DNA from: Chryseobacterium oncorhynchi
Lineage (GTDB): Bacteria > Bacteroidota > Bacteroidia > Flavobacteriales > Weeksellaceae
DNA length: 64,000 nucleotides
Reading direction: 5' to 3'
NCBI RefSeq assembly: GCF_002899895.1
Contig: NZ_PPEI02000003.1
Span: forward strand, 372,001 to 436,000
Position numbers and translations under genes: made by a program. The notes beneath the pieces are model-generated. The model was not told the origin of the DNA. It ran no database searches and worked only from the letters and a program-made list of their open reading frames with translations. Shown in pieces: positions 34,044 to 42,515 of this stretch (position 1 is its first letter; every line of letters starts with the position of its first letter).

Positions 34044-36086
34044 TTATTGCTTATCAATTTTCAGTAGAAATGCATATTCTAATGCATCTTCTTTTAATGA
34101 TTCAAACCTTCCGCTTGCGCCTCCGTGTCCTGAGCTCATGTCTGTTTTGAAGACTAAAATATTATGATCTGTTTTTACCTCTCTCAATTTGGCGGTCCAT
34201 TTTGCCGGTTCCCAATATTGTACCTGAGAATCGTGGAATCCTGTAGTAATTAGCATATGCGGATACTCTTTAGCTTCTACATTATCATAAGGTGAATAGT
34301 CTTTCATGTAATGATAATATTCCTTATCATTTGGATTTCCCCATTCATCATATTCTCCGGTTGTTAATGGGATTGTGTCATCCAGCATAGTGGAAACAAC
34401 GTCTACAAAAGGTACCTGTGCTACAATTCCGTTGAATAATTGTGGTTCGTAATTCACAACAGCTCCTACCAATAGACCTCCTGCACTTCCACCCATTGCG
34501 TACAAGTGTTTTGAAGAAGTGTAGTTCTCCTTTATTAAGTGTTTTCCTGCATCAATAAAGTCGAAGAATGTATTTTTCTTGAACAACATTTTTCCATCCT
34601 CATACCATTCTCTGCCCAGATATTCTCCTCCTCGGATGTGAGCAATGGCGTAGATGAATCCACGATCAAGAATTGATAATCTTACATTAGAAAAACTAGC
34701 ATCTACAGTATGTCCGTAACTTCCATATCCGTATAAAAGAAGCGGTGTGTCAGCAGATTTCTTTGTGTCCTTATGATAAACAAGAGAAATGGGAACCTTT
34801 GTTTTTCCGTCTCTGGAATCTGCCCATATTCTTTCTGAAATATAGTTTTCAGGAATGAAGTTTCCACCTAAAACTTCCTGTTGCTTAAGAAGTTCTGTCG
34901 TGTTGTCTTTCATATTGTACTCATAAGTGGAACTTGGCTGTGTTAATGAGGTGTAACCGTAACGTAAAACCTCTGTATCAAATTCCAAATTGATTCCAAT
35001 ATAACTGGTGTAAGTAGGATCAGAGAATGGTAAATAGTGAGATTCCTGCGTTTTTTCATCAATAATTTTGATTTGTAACAATCCCTTTTCTCTTTCCTCA
35101 AGAACTAAATAATCTCTAAAGATTTCAAAGCCTTCCAATAGAACTTCAGCACGATGAGGAATTACATCCACCCAGTTTTCCATGCCGCAGTTTTCAATCT
35201 TTGTTTTTACGATTTTAAAATTCGTGGCATCATCAGCATTGGTAATGATATAGAATTCATCTTCATAATGTTCTACTGAATATTCAAGGTCATCTATTCT
35301 TGGCTGAATAACTTTCCAGTCTGCAAATACATTGTCAGATGGGATGAAGTGATGCTCGTCAGAGATTGTGCTTGAACTTGCAATGAAAATATATTGTAAT
35401 GATTTTGTCTTAAAGACGTTTACGTCGAATGTCTCATCTTTCTCATGGAAGATCAGAACATCCTCAGACGAATCTGTTCCCAATTGGTGTCTGTAAACCT
35501 GGAACGCACGAAGACTTTTATCCTTTCTGATATAAAAAACATGTTGGTTGTCATTAGCCCAAACTGCTTTTCCTGTTGTATTCTCTATTTTGTCCTGAAG
35601 AATTTCACCGGTTTTTAAATTCTTGAAGTTTAAAGTATAAATTCTTCTGCCTACATTATCTGAAGAAAAAGAGGCCAATTCATTATTGGGGCTTACTGCT
35701 ACACTGCCAACCTCAAAGAATTCCTCACCCTCAGCTAAGAGGTTTACATCAAGTACAATTTCTTCCGGGTTATCTAGGCTTTTATATTTTCTGCAGAAGA
35801 TCGGATATTCCTTACCCTCTTCGTAGCGTACAATGTACCAGTATTCATTAAAGATATAAGGAATAGATTCGTCATCTTTTTTGTAACGAGCTTTCATTTC
35901 CTCAAAAAGTTGTTCCTGAAGTTCTTCCGTGTCTTTCATAATGAATTCTTCGTAAGCATTTTCTTCTTCAAGATATTTGATGACTTCGGGATTTTCTCTT
36001 TCATTAAGCCAGAAGTAGTTGTCTATTCTTCTGTCGTTGTGAGTTTCTAGTATTTTTTCTATTTTTTTTGCCTGTGGAGCTTTCAT
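34044..36086 (-). CDS. S9 family prolyl oligopeptidase / oligopeptidase B
   Basis: A 680-residue serine peptidase of the S9A family, an N-terminal beta-propeller followed by an alpha/beta-hydrolase domain. The catalytic triad is visible as Ser534 in GGSAGG, Asp619 in TTGFHDSQV and His654 in SSGHGG. The start with RRIDNYFWLNER is typical of oligopeptidase B, which cleaves short peptides after basic residues. No signal peptide is seen, so it should be cytoplasmic. A -7-like TAAATTTG (36177-36184, minus strand) lies about 90 bases upstream. Confidence 0.93.
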   Translation of the reverse strand: MKAPQAKKIEKILETHNDRRIDNYFWLNERENPEVIKYLEEENAYEEFIMKDTEELQEQLFEEMKARYKKDDESIPYIFNEYWYIVRYEEGKEYPIFCRKYKSLDNPEEIVLDVNLLAEGEEFFEVGSVAVSPNNELASFSSDNVGRRIYTLNFKNLKTGEILQDKIENTTGKAVWANDNQHVFYIRKDKSLRAFQVYRHQLGTDSSEDVLIFHEKDETFDVNVFKTKSLQYIFIASSSTISDEHHFIPSDNVFADWKVIQPRIDDLEYSVEHYEDEFYIITNADDATNFKIVKTKIENCGMENWVDVIPHRAEVLLEGFEIFRDYLVLEEREKGLLQIKIIDEKTQESHYLPFSDPTYTSYIGINLEFDTEVLRYGYTSLTQPSSTYEYNMKDNTTELLKQQEVLGGNFIPENYISERIWADSRDGKTKVPISLVYHKDTKKSADTPLLLYGYGSYGHTVDASFSNVRLSILDRGFIYAIAHIRGGEYLGREWYEDGKMLFKKNTFFDFIDAGKHLIKENYTSSKHLYAMGGSAGGLLVGAVVNYEPQLFNGIVAQVPFVDVVSTMLDDTIPLTTGEYDEWGNPNDKEYYHYMKDYSPYDNVEAKEYPHMLITTGFHDSQVQYWEPAKWTAKLREVKTDHNILVFKTDMSSGHGGASGRFESLKEDALEYAFLLKIDKQ

Positions 36087-36176
36087 CCGGATATTTTAAT
36101 TTTTTAATGTCTTACGCAATTTTCTTTTTTTGAAAATGTGTTTTCATAGACATTTTATTCAATGTTAAATCTTGTT

Positions 36177-36184
36177 CAAATTTA
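36177..36184 (-). promoter_or_regulatory. -7 element candidate for the oligopeptidase gene
   Basis: TAAATTTG on the minus strand matches TAnnTTTG, 91 bases upstream of the ATG at 36086 and immediately past the hemD terminator. There is no clear TTTG at -33. Confidence 0.35.
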
Positions 36185-36186
36185 GG

Positions 36187-36224
36187 TAAAAAAAAACCAT
36201 CTTTCCTTTATTGAAAAGATGGTT
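36187..36224 (-). terminator. Terminator of hemD
   Basis: The stem AACCATCTTT (36195-36204) / AAAGATGGTT (36215-36224) is followed on the minus strand by a long run of T. It sits 23 bases after the hemD stop. Confidence 0.85.
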
Positions 36225-36246
36225 GAGTTTATTTTTGTATTAAAGA

Positions 36247-36996
36247 CTACTTGTGTAGCGCTTTAATATACTTTTCCAGTGCCATTGTCATGGATGGTGT
36301 TTCTTTTGTAGGAGCCATTAGATCTACCTTTAGTCCTGCTTCTTCAGCAGCAGCCAGAGTAGTGTTTCCGAAAACTCCGATCTTTGTTTCCTCTTGCTTA
36401 AATTCAGGGAAATTCTGCTGTAGAGACTTAATTCCTTGCGGGCTGAAGAAAATCAACATGTCATAATCTTTAATGGTGATATCCGTCAGATCACTGCATA
36501 CAGTACGGTACATGATTGCTCTTGTCCATTCTACATTTGCAGAATCTAAAGTTTTTACAATATCCGGACTTAAAACATCTGAAGATGGCAACAGATATTT
36601 TTCAGTTGGAAACTTTTTGAAAAGAGGAAGCAGGTCTGAGAAGTTTTTCTCCCCAAAGCTGATTTTTCTTTTTCTGTACACAATATGCTTTTGAAGGTAG
36701 TTGGCTATTGCTTCCGACTGACAGATATATCTCATTGTATCCGGAACTGCAAAGCGCAGTTCTTCTGCTAGTCTGAAGTAATGGTCAATCGCATTTTTAC
36801 TGGTAAAAATGATTCCAGTATATTGCGTCAGATCTATTTTCTGTGTTCTGAGCTCTTTATTGTCAACCCCTTCGACGTGGATAAATGGACGGAAATCAAT
36901 CTTTATTTTTTCCTTCTTTGCTATATCCAAATATGGAGAAGACTCACTAGGCGCTGGTTGAGAAACCAATATAGACTTTATTCTCATCATTGACAT
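36247..36996 (-). CDS. hemD: Uroporphyrinogen-III synthase
   Basis: A 249-residue cytoplasmic enzyme that closes hydroxymethylbilane to uroporphyrinogen III in haem synthesis. The divergent HemD fold is recognisable from the start (KSILVSQPAPSESSPY), IIFTSKNAIDHYF near residue 65, and the late segments LIFFSPQGIKSL and IGVFGNTTLAAAEEAGL. It follows the DUF4271 gene by only 3 bases, a pairing common in Bacteroidota. Internal Met codons at residues 3-4 would also serve as starts; ATG at 36996 is the first in frame. Confidence 0.88.
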   Translation of the reverse strand: MSMMRIKSILVSQPAPSESSPYLDIAKKEKIKIDFRPFIHVEGVDNKELRTQKIDLTQYTGIIFTSKNAIDHYFRLAEELRFAVPDTMRYICQSEAIANYLQKHIVYRKRKISFGEKNFSDLLPLFKKFPTEKYLLPSSDVLSPDIVKTLDSANVEWTRAIMYRTVCSDLTDITIKDYDMLIFFSPQGIKSLQQNFPEFKQEETKIGVFGNTTLAAAEEAGLKVDLMAPTKETPSMTMALEKYIKALHK

Positions 36997-36999
36997 TTA

Positions 37000-37668
37000 T
37001 TAAAAAAATAACAACTTCCAAAGCAGTAATAATGGTGCAATTTGGAGCGTGCAAATATACAAAAATTTATAATACCATTTCTCAGGAAGAATCTTGTTCT
37101 TGTGAAATAAATAGAAAAAAACTTTGAAAATGAATACAAAAGAAAAGAAGAAGAAATAGTATGGGAATATTTTATATCTGTCTATAGGGAAGTAATAATG
37201 GGTGATACACAAAATTATCAACAAGAAAGACAGGATAAAATAAAACTTTGTGGAGGTAAAATAAAAAATAGTCCATTTTTTTCCATCTCCTATACTTTGA
37301 TAAAATAAAAACCCTAATGCAGATCTCATCACATAAAAAAAGATCACTACCAGCAGGGTATATCCAAATTTATTAAGCTGATACCCCAAAATCTGAAGGT
37401 CTGCAATATATTTTGGTACTATGGGAATGTATTGAGAGATGAGTACAGACAGGGTAAGGGTAATCACACACGAGGTGATAATCCAGCTAGGCAGGTTATT
37501 ACTGGCATCAAAATATTTTTGAAGCAAAAAATCCTTAAGGCTTGCATCTCTTTCTATAATGTTCATCATAAAAACATATAAAAATATACAGCCTATTAAT
37601 ATAAAGACCACCCAGTCATTATTCTCAGGGATCCTTACGTGATTGATGAAGTTTTGTGATGATGGCAA
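37000..37668 (-). CDS. DUF4271 family membrane protein (TTG start)
   Basis: A 222-residue inner-membrane protein with about six hydrophobic segments, including VVFILIGCIFLYVFMMNII and a C-terminal one ending LLLLWKLLFF. The segment DASLKDFLLQKYFDASNN is typical of DUF4271. The only possible start is a TTG at 37668, since an in-frame stop lies two codons upstream. It is the promoter-proximal partner of hemD. Function unknown; the fixed neighbour suggests a link to haem synthesis or to the envelope, but this is only inference. Confidence 0.82.
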   Translation of the reverse strand: MPSSQNFINHVRIPENNDWVVFILIGCIFLYVFMMNIIERDASLKDFLLQKYFDASNNLPSWIITSCVITLTLSVLISQYIPIVPKYIADLQILGYQLNKFGYTLLVVIFFYVMRSALGFLFYQSIGDGKKWTIFYFTSTKFYFILSFLLIILCITHYYFPIDRYKIFPYYFFFFSFVFIFKVFFYLFHKNKILPEKWYYKFLYICTLQIAPLLLLWKLLFF

Positions 37669-37891
37669 ATCTTAAGTTTTTTTATTTTTTATTTAACGAT
37701 CAATAACACAACTTGGCATGGATTTTCTTTATTGCTTCATCCGTGGTATTTATGTTAAAGTATACTTCTTTATTGATTATATATGTTATGCAGAACTGTT
37801 TTATAAAGTCTTAGCATCATCATATAATCTGTGAGAAATATTTTTGCAAAATTATAGATTATTTTGTATAAAATAAAAAGGTTAAATAAAC

Positions 37892-37899
37892 TATCTTTG
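37892..37899 (+). promoter_or_regulatory. -7 element candidate for the glycosyltransferase operon
   Basis: TATCTTTG matches TAnnTTTG exactly and lies only 10 bases before the ATG at 37909, which would give an almost leaderless mRNA. A TTTG at 37863-37866 is 25 bases upstream, longer than usual spacing. Confidence 0.45.
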
Positions 37900-37908
37900 C
37901 AAACTTAA

Positions 37909-38625
37909 ATGAAAAAACTCGTCATTATCCCAACGTATAACGAAAAGGAAAATATTGAAAATATTATTTCCGCGGTTTTTGCATTGGAGGATGACTTTCA
38001 TATTTTAGTAGTGGATGATTCTTCTCCGGATGGAACAGCGGAAGTTGTAAAAGAATTACAGAAGAAACACCCTCACTATCTTCATCTGTCAATAAGACAC
38101 ATTAAAGATGGTTTGGGAAAGGCATATATTCATGGGTTTAAATGGGCCATAGAAAATAAATATGACTACATTTTTGAAATGGATGCCGATTTTTCACACA
38201 ATCCAAATGACTTACCTAAACTTTTTGAAGCCTGCAAGAATGCAGATATGGCTATCGGTTCCCGTTATTCAAAAGGAGTGAATGTGGTAAACTGGCCAAT
38301 GGGGAGAGTATTGCTTTCCTATTTTGCTTCAAAATATGTGAGATTTGTTTTGGGACTTCCTATTCATGATACTACAGCCGGTTTTGTATGCTTTTCAAGA
38401 AAAGTATTAGAGGAGATCGGATTAGACAATGTAAGATTGAAAGGATATGGATTTCAGATAGAAATGAAATTCAGAGCCTACAAAAAAAGTTTCAAAATTG
38501 TAGAAGTTCCTATTATATTTACCAATAGAATTTTAGGAGAAAGCAAAATGAATGGCGGAATTATACATGAAGCTGTTTTTGGGGTGTTAAACTTAAAATG
38601 GAAATCAATCATCAATAGATTATGA
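37909..38625 (+). CDS. Polyprenol monophosphomannose synthase (GT2)
   Basis: A 238-residue family-2 glycosyltransferase of the dolichol-phosphate mannose synthase type. It transfers mannose from GDP-mannose to a polyprenyl phosphate at the cytoplasmic membrane face. Motifs: IIPTYNEKENI (7-17), VDDSSPDGT (35-43) and the metal-binding DAD (92-94) in FEMDADFSHNP, then DTTAGFVCF and NRILGESKM. There is no C-terminal membrane domain, so it is the soluble class. The following gene overlaps by 4 bases (ATGA), implying translational coupling. Confidence 0.9.
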   Translation: MKKLVIIPTYNEKENIENIISAVFALEDDFHILVVDDSSPDGTAEVVKELQKKHPHYLHLSIRHIKDGLGKAYIHGFKWAIENKYDYIFEMDADFSHNPNDLPKLFEACKNADMAIGSRYSKGVNVVNWPMGRVLLSYFASKYVRFVLGLPIHDTTAGFVCFSRKVLEEIGLDNVRLKGYGFQIEMKFRAYKKSFKIVEVPIIFTNRILGESKMNGGIIHEAVFGVLNLKWKSIINRL

Positions 38626-39014
38626 AACAAAGCATGACCATGATGAAACCACTGATCCTTATTTTTGTTCTATTGGGGCTGTCCTCATGCAGTGATTATA
38701 TCGATAAGCCTAAAAACCTTATTGATAAGGATGTGATGACAGATATTCTCGTTGATCTTACCATCAATGATCAGGCAATATTTATGTATCAGGATAAAAA
38801 CATGGAAGCGGGAACAAGATTCGTCTTGAAAGCGCACAATGTAAAACCTGATGATTTCACGGAAAGCTTTAAATACTATGTAATTAAAGAAGAAATGGAG
38901 GGAATAGCGAATGATGCTCAGGAAATTTTGTTAAAGAAAGATCCCAAAGCAAAAAAATATATAGAGGACAAGAAAAAGCAGAACGGGGGATTAATTACCC
39001 CTTTTGTAAAATAA
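38622..39014 (+). CDS. DUF4296 lipoprotein
   Basis: A 130-residue putative lipoprotein. Its signal ends in the lipobox GLSSC with Cys23, followed by SDYIDKPKNLIDKDVMTDILVD, the mark of DUF4296. The rest is helical and lysine-rich. It overlaps the mannosyltransferase gene by 4 bases and precedes tgt, a gene order repeated across flavobacteria. Function unknown. Confidence 0.85.
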   Translation: MKQSMTMMKPLILIFVLLGLSSCSDYIDKPKNLIDKDVMTDILVDLTINDQAIFMYQDKNMEAGTRFVLKAHNVKPDDFTESFKYYVIKEEMEGIANDAQEILLKKDPKAKKYIEDKKKQNGGLITPFVK

Positions 39015-39084
39015 ATAATGATGAAGCGGGTTCTTCCCGAAGAATGATTAACCGCTTCTGGCGGGGAATTTTAAAAATATACAG

Positions 39085-40215
39085 ATGAAATTTTTTAATA
39101 TAGAAAAAACCTCTGAAGGAAAAGCAAGGGCAGGGGAGCTTACTACGGATCACGGAAAGATTCAAACTCCTATTTTTATGCCAGTGGGAACTGTTGCAAG
39201 TGTAAAAACAGTTCATCAGAGAGAATTAAAAGAAGACATTAAGGCCCAGATTATTTTGGGTAATACCTATCACCTTTACCTTCGTCCCGGTATGGAAACC
39301 ATGCAGGATGCAGGAGGTCTGCATAAGTTTATGAATTGGGACCTTCCAATTCTTACAGACTCAGGAGGTTTTCAGGTTTTTTCATTGGCAAGTAACAGAA
39401 AAATGACAGAGGAGGGGGCTAGATTCAAGTCTCATATTGACGGAAGTTACCATATGTTTTCTCCGGAAAGATCTATGGAAATCCAAAGACAGATTGGGGC
39501 AGATATCTTTATGGCTTTTGATGAATGTACACCTTATCCTTGTGAATATAACCAGGCTAAATCATCAATGGAGCTTACACACCGTTGGTTGAAAAGATGT
39601 ATCGACTGGACTAATGAAAATCCGGAATTATACGGACATAAACAAAGACTTTTCCCTATTGTACAGGGATCTACTTATTCTGATCTAAGAAAAATTTCGG
39701 CAGAGGTAATTTCTGAAGCTGGAGCTGAAGGAAATGCCATTGGAGGACTTTCCGTAGGTGAGCCGGAAGAAGAAATGTACAGAATTACTGATGAAGTAAC
39801 CGATATTCTTCCAAAAGAAAAACCAAGATATCTGATGGGTGTAGGAACTCCATGGAATATTTTGGAATCCATTGGATTGGGAATCGATATGATGGATTGC
39901 GTAATGCCTACAAGAAATGCGAGAAATGCAATGCTTTTCACTTGGCAGGGGGTGATGAACCTTAAAAATGAAAAATGGAAGCGCGATTTTTCGCCTCTTG
40001 ATGAATTTGGAACCAGCTTTGTAGACCGAGAATATTCAAAAGCGTATCTTCGTCACTTATTTGTATCCAAAGAATATCTGGCAAAACAGATTGCTTCAAT
40101 TCATAACCTTGCATTTTATCTTGACTTGGTTAAGGTTGCAAGAGAGCACATCCTAGCCGGAGACTTCTACGAATGGAAAAACTCTGTAGTACCGGTTCTT
40201 AGACAAAGACTGTAA
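39085..40215 (+). CDS. tgt: tRNA-guanine transglycosylase lacking the zinc cysteines
   Basis: A 376-residue enzyme that exchanges guanine 34 for the queuosine precursor preQ1 in GUN-anticodon tRNAs. The catalytic Asp92 lies in TDSGGFQVFSL and the nucleophile is likely Asp268 in LGIDMMDCVMPTRNARN. The C-terminal zinc motif CxCxxC of the E. coli enzyme is not present: the aligned stretch DEFGTSFVDREYSKAYL has Gly309, Ser311 and Asp314 in place of the three Cys, while the neighbouring RH is kept. The fold may be stabilised without zinc. It leads into the lptG-like gene after 7 bases. Confidence 0.95.
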   Translation: MKFFNIEKTSEGKARAGELTTDHGKIQTPIFMPVGTVASVKTVHQRELKEDIKAQIILGNTYHLYLRPGMETMQDAGGLHKFMNWDLPILTDSGGFQVFSLASNRKMTEEGARFKSHIDGSYHMFSPERSMEIQRQIGADIFMAFDECTPYPCEYNQAKSSMELTHRWLKRCIDWTNENPELYGHKQRLFPIVQGSTYSDLRKISAEVISEAGAEGNAIGGLSVGEPEEEMYRITDEVTDILPKEKPRYLMGVGTPWNILESIGLGIDMMDCVMPTRNARNAMLFTWQGVMNLKNEKWKRDFSPLDEFGTSFVDREYSKAYLRHLFVSKEYLAKQIASIHNLAFYLDLVKVAREHILAGDFYEWKNSVVPVLRQRL

Positions 40216-40222
40216 GAGAATT

Positions 40223-41335
40223 ATGCTTAAAATTGTAGACAGATATATCATTAAAAAATACCTTGGAACTTTTAGTTTCATGCTGGTGCTATTGTCTATA
40301 GTGGTGCTTGTCATCGATGTACAACAAAAGATCCCAAGGATAGAAAATGCTAAGGCACTTGATCCAAAGCTTGATCTGGTGTATTTCCTGATTCATTTTT
40401 ACCCTTTCTGGATTGTTAACCTTGTTGTGACATTCCTTTCCATTCTGGTATTTATTACCGTTATTTACTTCACCTCCAGAATGGCCAATAATACGGAAAT
40501 TGTAGCCATTATTAGTAGTGGAGCTAGTTTCCATAGGTTTTCAAAGCCTTATCTTTATACTTCAATCCTGATTGCTCTAGTGGCAATGGTGGTATATCAT
40601 ATGGTCCTTCCTTGGGCTAATATCAAGAAAAACGAGTTAGAGGCTTACACCTATAATGCTGCCAATAAAGAAAAGATTCTGGGGACAGCTCCCGCTTCTT
40701 CACAGCTTAGCAAAACAGAATACATCTTCGTAGATTCCTGGAATAAAAGAGAAAAAAGAGGATCCAGCTTTGTTTATCAGAAGTTCGATAAAGACAGAAG
40801 AATGATGTATGAGCTGAAAGCTGGTGATGTATATTGGGATAATACTAAAAAGCAGTTTGTTTTAAATAACTATCTCGAAAAAACCATCAATAAAGACAAT
40901 ACCGAAAAGTTAAATAGTGGAATAGAGCTTAGGAAAAACTATGGGCACTCACCAGAAGAACTTTTTCCAAACGAGCTTTTAGGACAGAATAAAACTACTC
41001 CTGAGCTGTTGAAATTTATTGAAAGAGAAAAAGCAAGAGGAAATAGTAACCTTAACTCTTATCTGAATGAGCTTCACCAAAGAACCTCAATGCCTGTTTC
41101 TATCATCATCCTTACCTTTTTAGCATTATCGCTTTCTTCCCAAAAGAAAAGAGGAGGATTGGGGGTTAATCTTGCAATAGGAATTTCACTGGCCTTTCTC
41201 TTCGTGTTCTCATTTGAAGCTCTGAAAGTAGTGTCCGAGAATAAAAGTTTATCTCCGGCATTGGCAATGTGGTTGCCGAATTTGGTATTTCTTCCACTTA
41301 CCCTTTACCTTTATATCAAAAGAGCGAATCAGTAG
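40223..41335 (+). CDS. lptG: LptF/LptG family permease
   Basis: A 370-residue inner-membrane protein with three N-terminal and three C-terminal hydrophobic helices around a periplasmic beta-jellyroll, the LptF/LptG architecture. These permeases extract lipopolysaccharide from the inner membrane with the LptB ATPase. The N-terminal KIVDRYIIKKYLGTFSFML is typical. It is 7 bases after tgt and its last 7 bases overlap the convergent birA gene. Whether it plays the F or the G role cannot be told here. Confidence 0.88.
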   Translation: MLKIVDRYIIKKYLGTFSFMLVLLSIVVLVIDVQQKIPRIENAKALDPKLDLVYFLIHFYPFWIVNLVVTFLSILVFITVIYFTSRMANNTEIVAIISSGASFHRFSKPYLYTSILIALVAMVVYHMVLPWANIKKNELEAYTYNAANKEKILGTAPASSQLSKTEYIFVDSWNKREKRGSSFVYQKFDKDRRMMYELKAGDVYWDNTKKQFVLNNYLEKTINKDNTEKLNSGIELRKNYGHSPEELFPNELLGQNKTTPELLKFIEREKARGNSNLNSYLNELHQRTSMPVSIIILTFLALSLSSQKKRGGLGVNLAIGISLAFLFVFSFEALKVVSENKSLSPALAMWLPNLVFLPLTLYLYIKRANQ

Positions 41336-42042
41336 AGAAGCTTTACTTCTTTATGGTAGAAAGAGCGCATTCCGTCTTCCATTTCTATCCAAAGTTCACC
41401 TTTGTCATCTGCATGTCGGATGATGCCATTTTGGCGTTCTTTTTCAATTTCAAAAACAGAGATGATGTCTTTTCTGAAAAGGTTCTTGTTGAAACTTTCT
41501 AAAATTTCCTGATCAGATGGAGTGTTTTTCAGTTTTTCACACAGGAATTCATGAAAATTTAATGTAAGATCTTCAAGGTCAAATTGCTGTCCTGTTTGTG
41601 TTAGAAGCGATCCTGCATTGGATATTGCTTCAAACTCATCCTGAAGAACGTTGATGCCGGTTCCAATGATGAAATAATTATTTTGATTAATTTTTTTCTT
41701 TTCAATCAAAATCCCGACGATTTTTTTACCTTTAAGGATAATATCATTCGGCCACTTGATCTTTACGTCATAATCAGCCAAATTGGCCAGGTAATCCCTG
41801 ACAATAATTGCGGTATAATAATTGAATATAAAGTCGGAGCACAGAATGTTGTGAGTACTCACTGCCAGCGTATACGCCAGGTTTTTTCCGGCAGTTTGAG
41901 TCCATACATTTCCATACTGCCCACGGCCTTTTGTTTGATTGAAAGTATGAAGTCCAATAAAATCTGAATTTTCATAAAGTAAAAACTTTGATATTTCGTC
42001 ATTAGTAGAAGAACATTCTTTTAGGTAGAATAGTTGACTCAT
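41329..42042 (-). CDS. birA: Biotin--[acetyl-CoA-carboxylase] ligase
   Basis: A 237-residue class I biotin protein ligase without the N-terminal DNA-binding domain of the E. coli BirA. It makes biotinyl-AMP and transfers biotin to carboxyl carrier proteins. Motifs: GRGQYGNVW (39-47), the biotinyl-AMP loop, and KWPND (96-100) followed by GKKIVGILIE. It is convergent with lptG (7-base overlap) and divergent from rsfS. Confidence 0.92.
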   Translation of the reverse strand: MSQLFYLKECSSTNDEISKFLLYENSDFIGLHTFNQTKGRGQYGNVWTQTAGKNLAYTLAVSTHNILCSDFIFNYYTAIIVRDYLANLADYDVKIKWPNDIILKGKKIVGILIEKKKINQNNYFIIGTGINVLQDEFEAISNAGSLLTQTGQQFDLEDLTLNFHEFLCEKLKNTPSDQEILESFNKNLFRKDIISVFEIEKERQNGIIRHADDKGELWIEMEDGMRSFYHKEVKLLY

Positions 42043-42101
42043 TTAAGAAAACTTTAAGACATTAAGGGGGTAAAAGTAAGGTTAAAGTAAAGAAAAAACA
42101 A

Positions 42102-42109
42102 TAAATTTG
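42102..42109 (+). promoter_or_regulatory. -7 element of the rsfS-ftsH unit
   Basis: TAAATTTG matches TAnnTTTG, 20 bases before the rsfS ATG. No clear TTTG at -33. Confidence 0.45.
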
Positions 42110-42129
42110 CAGATTATAGTATATTTTTA

Positions 42130-42498
42130 ATGAATAAAACAGCAGAAAAACAAGCACTAATAGATAAAATCGTTGAAGCTCTTCAAGATATAAAGGCAGA
42201 AGATATTATGATCTTCGATCTTTCTAAAATTGAAAACTCAGTAGCGGAAACGTTCGTAATATGTAGCGGAAACTCGAATACACAAGTGGCAGCATTGGCA
42301 GGAGGTGTAGAGAAGAAAGTAAGAAATGACTTGAAAGATAGACCTTGGCATGTAGAGGGAACAGAAAATGCAATGTGGGTACTAATGGATTATGTTTCAG
42401 TAGTCGTTCATATATTTCAAAAAGATGTACGTGAGTACTACGATATAGAAGAGCTTTGGAATGACGCAGTCATTACCAAAATTGAAAATGAATTTTAA
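42130..42498 (+). CDS. rsfS: Ribosome silencing factor
   Basis: A 122-residue protein of the Iojap/RsfS family, which binds ribosomal protein L14 and blocks subunit joining when nutrients run low. The motifs DIMIFDLSKIENSVAETFVI, GNSNTQVAALA and the C-terminal VVHIFQKDVREYYDIEELW are diagnostic. It starts the operon with ftsH 17 bases downstream. Confidence 0.95.
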   Translation: MNKTAEKQALIDKIVEALQDIKAEDIMIFDLSKIENSVAETFVICSGNSNTQVAALAGGVEKKVRNDLKDRPWHVEGTENAMWVLMDYVSVVVHIFQKDVREYYDIEELWNDAVITKIENEF

Positions 42499-42515
42499 AA
42501 TCTTAAAAAGTATAA

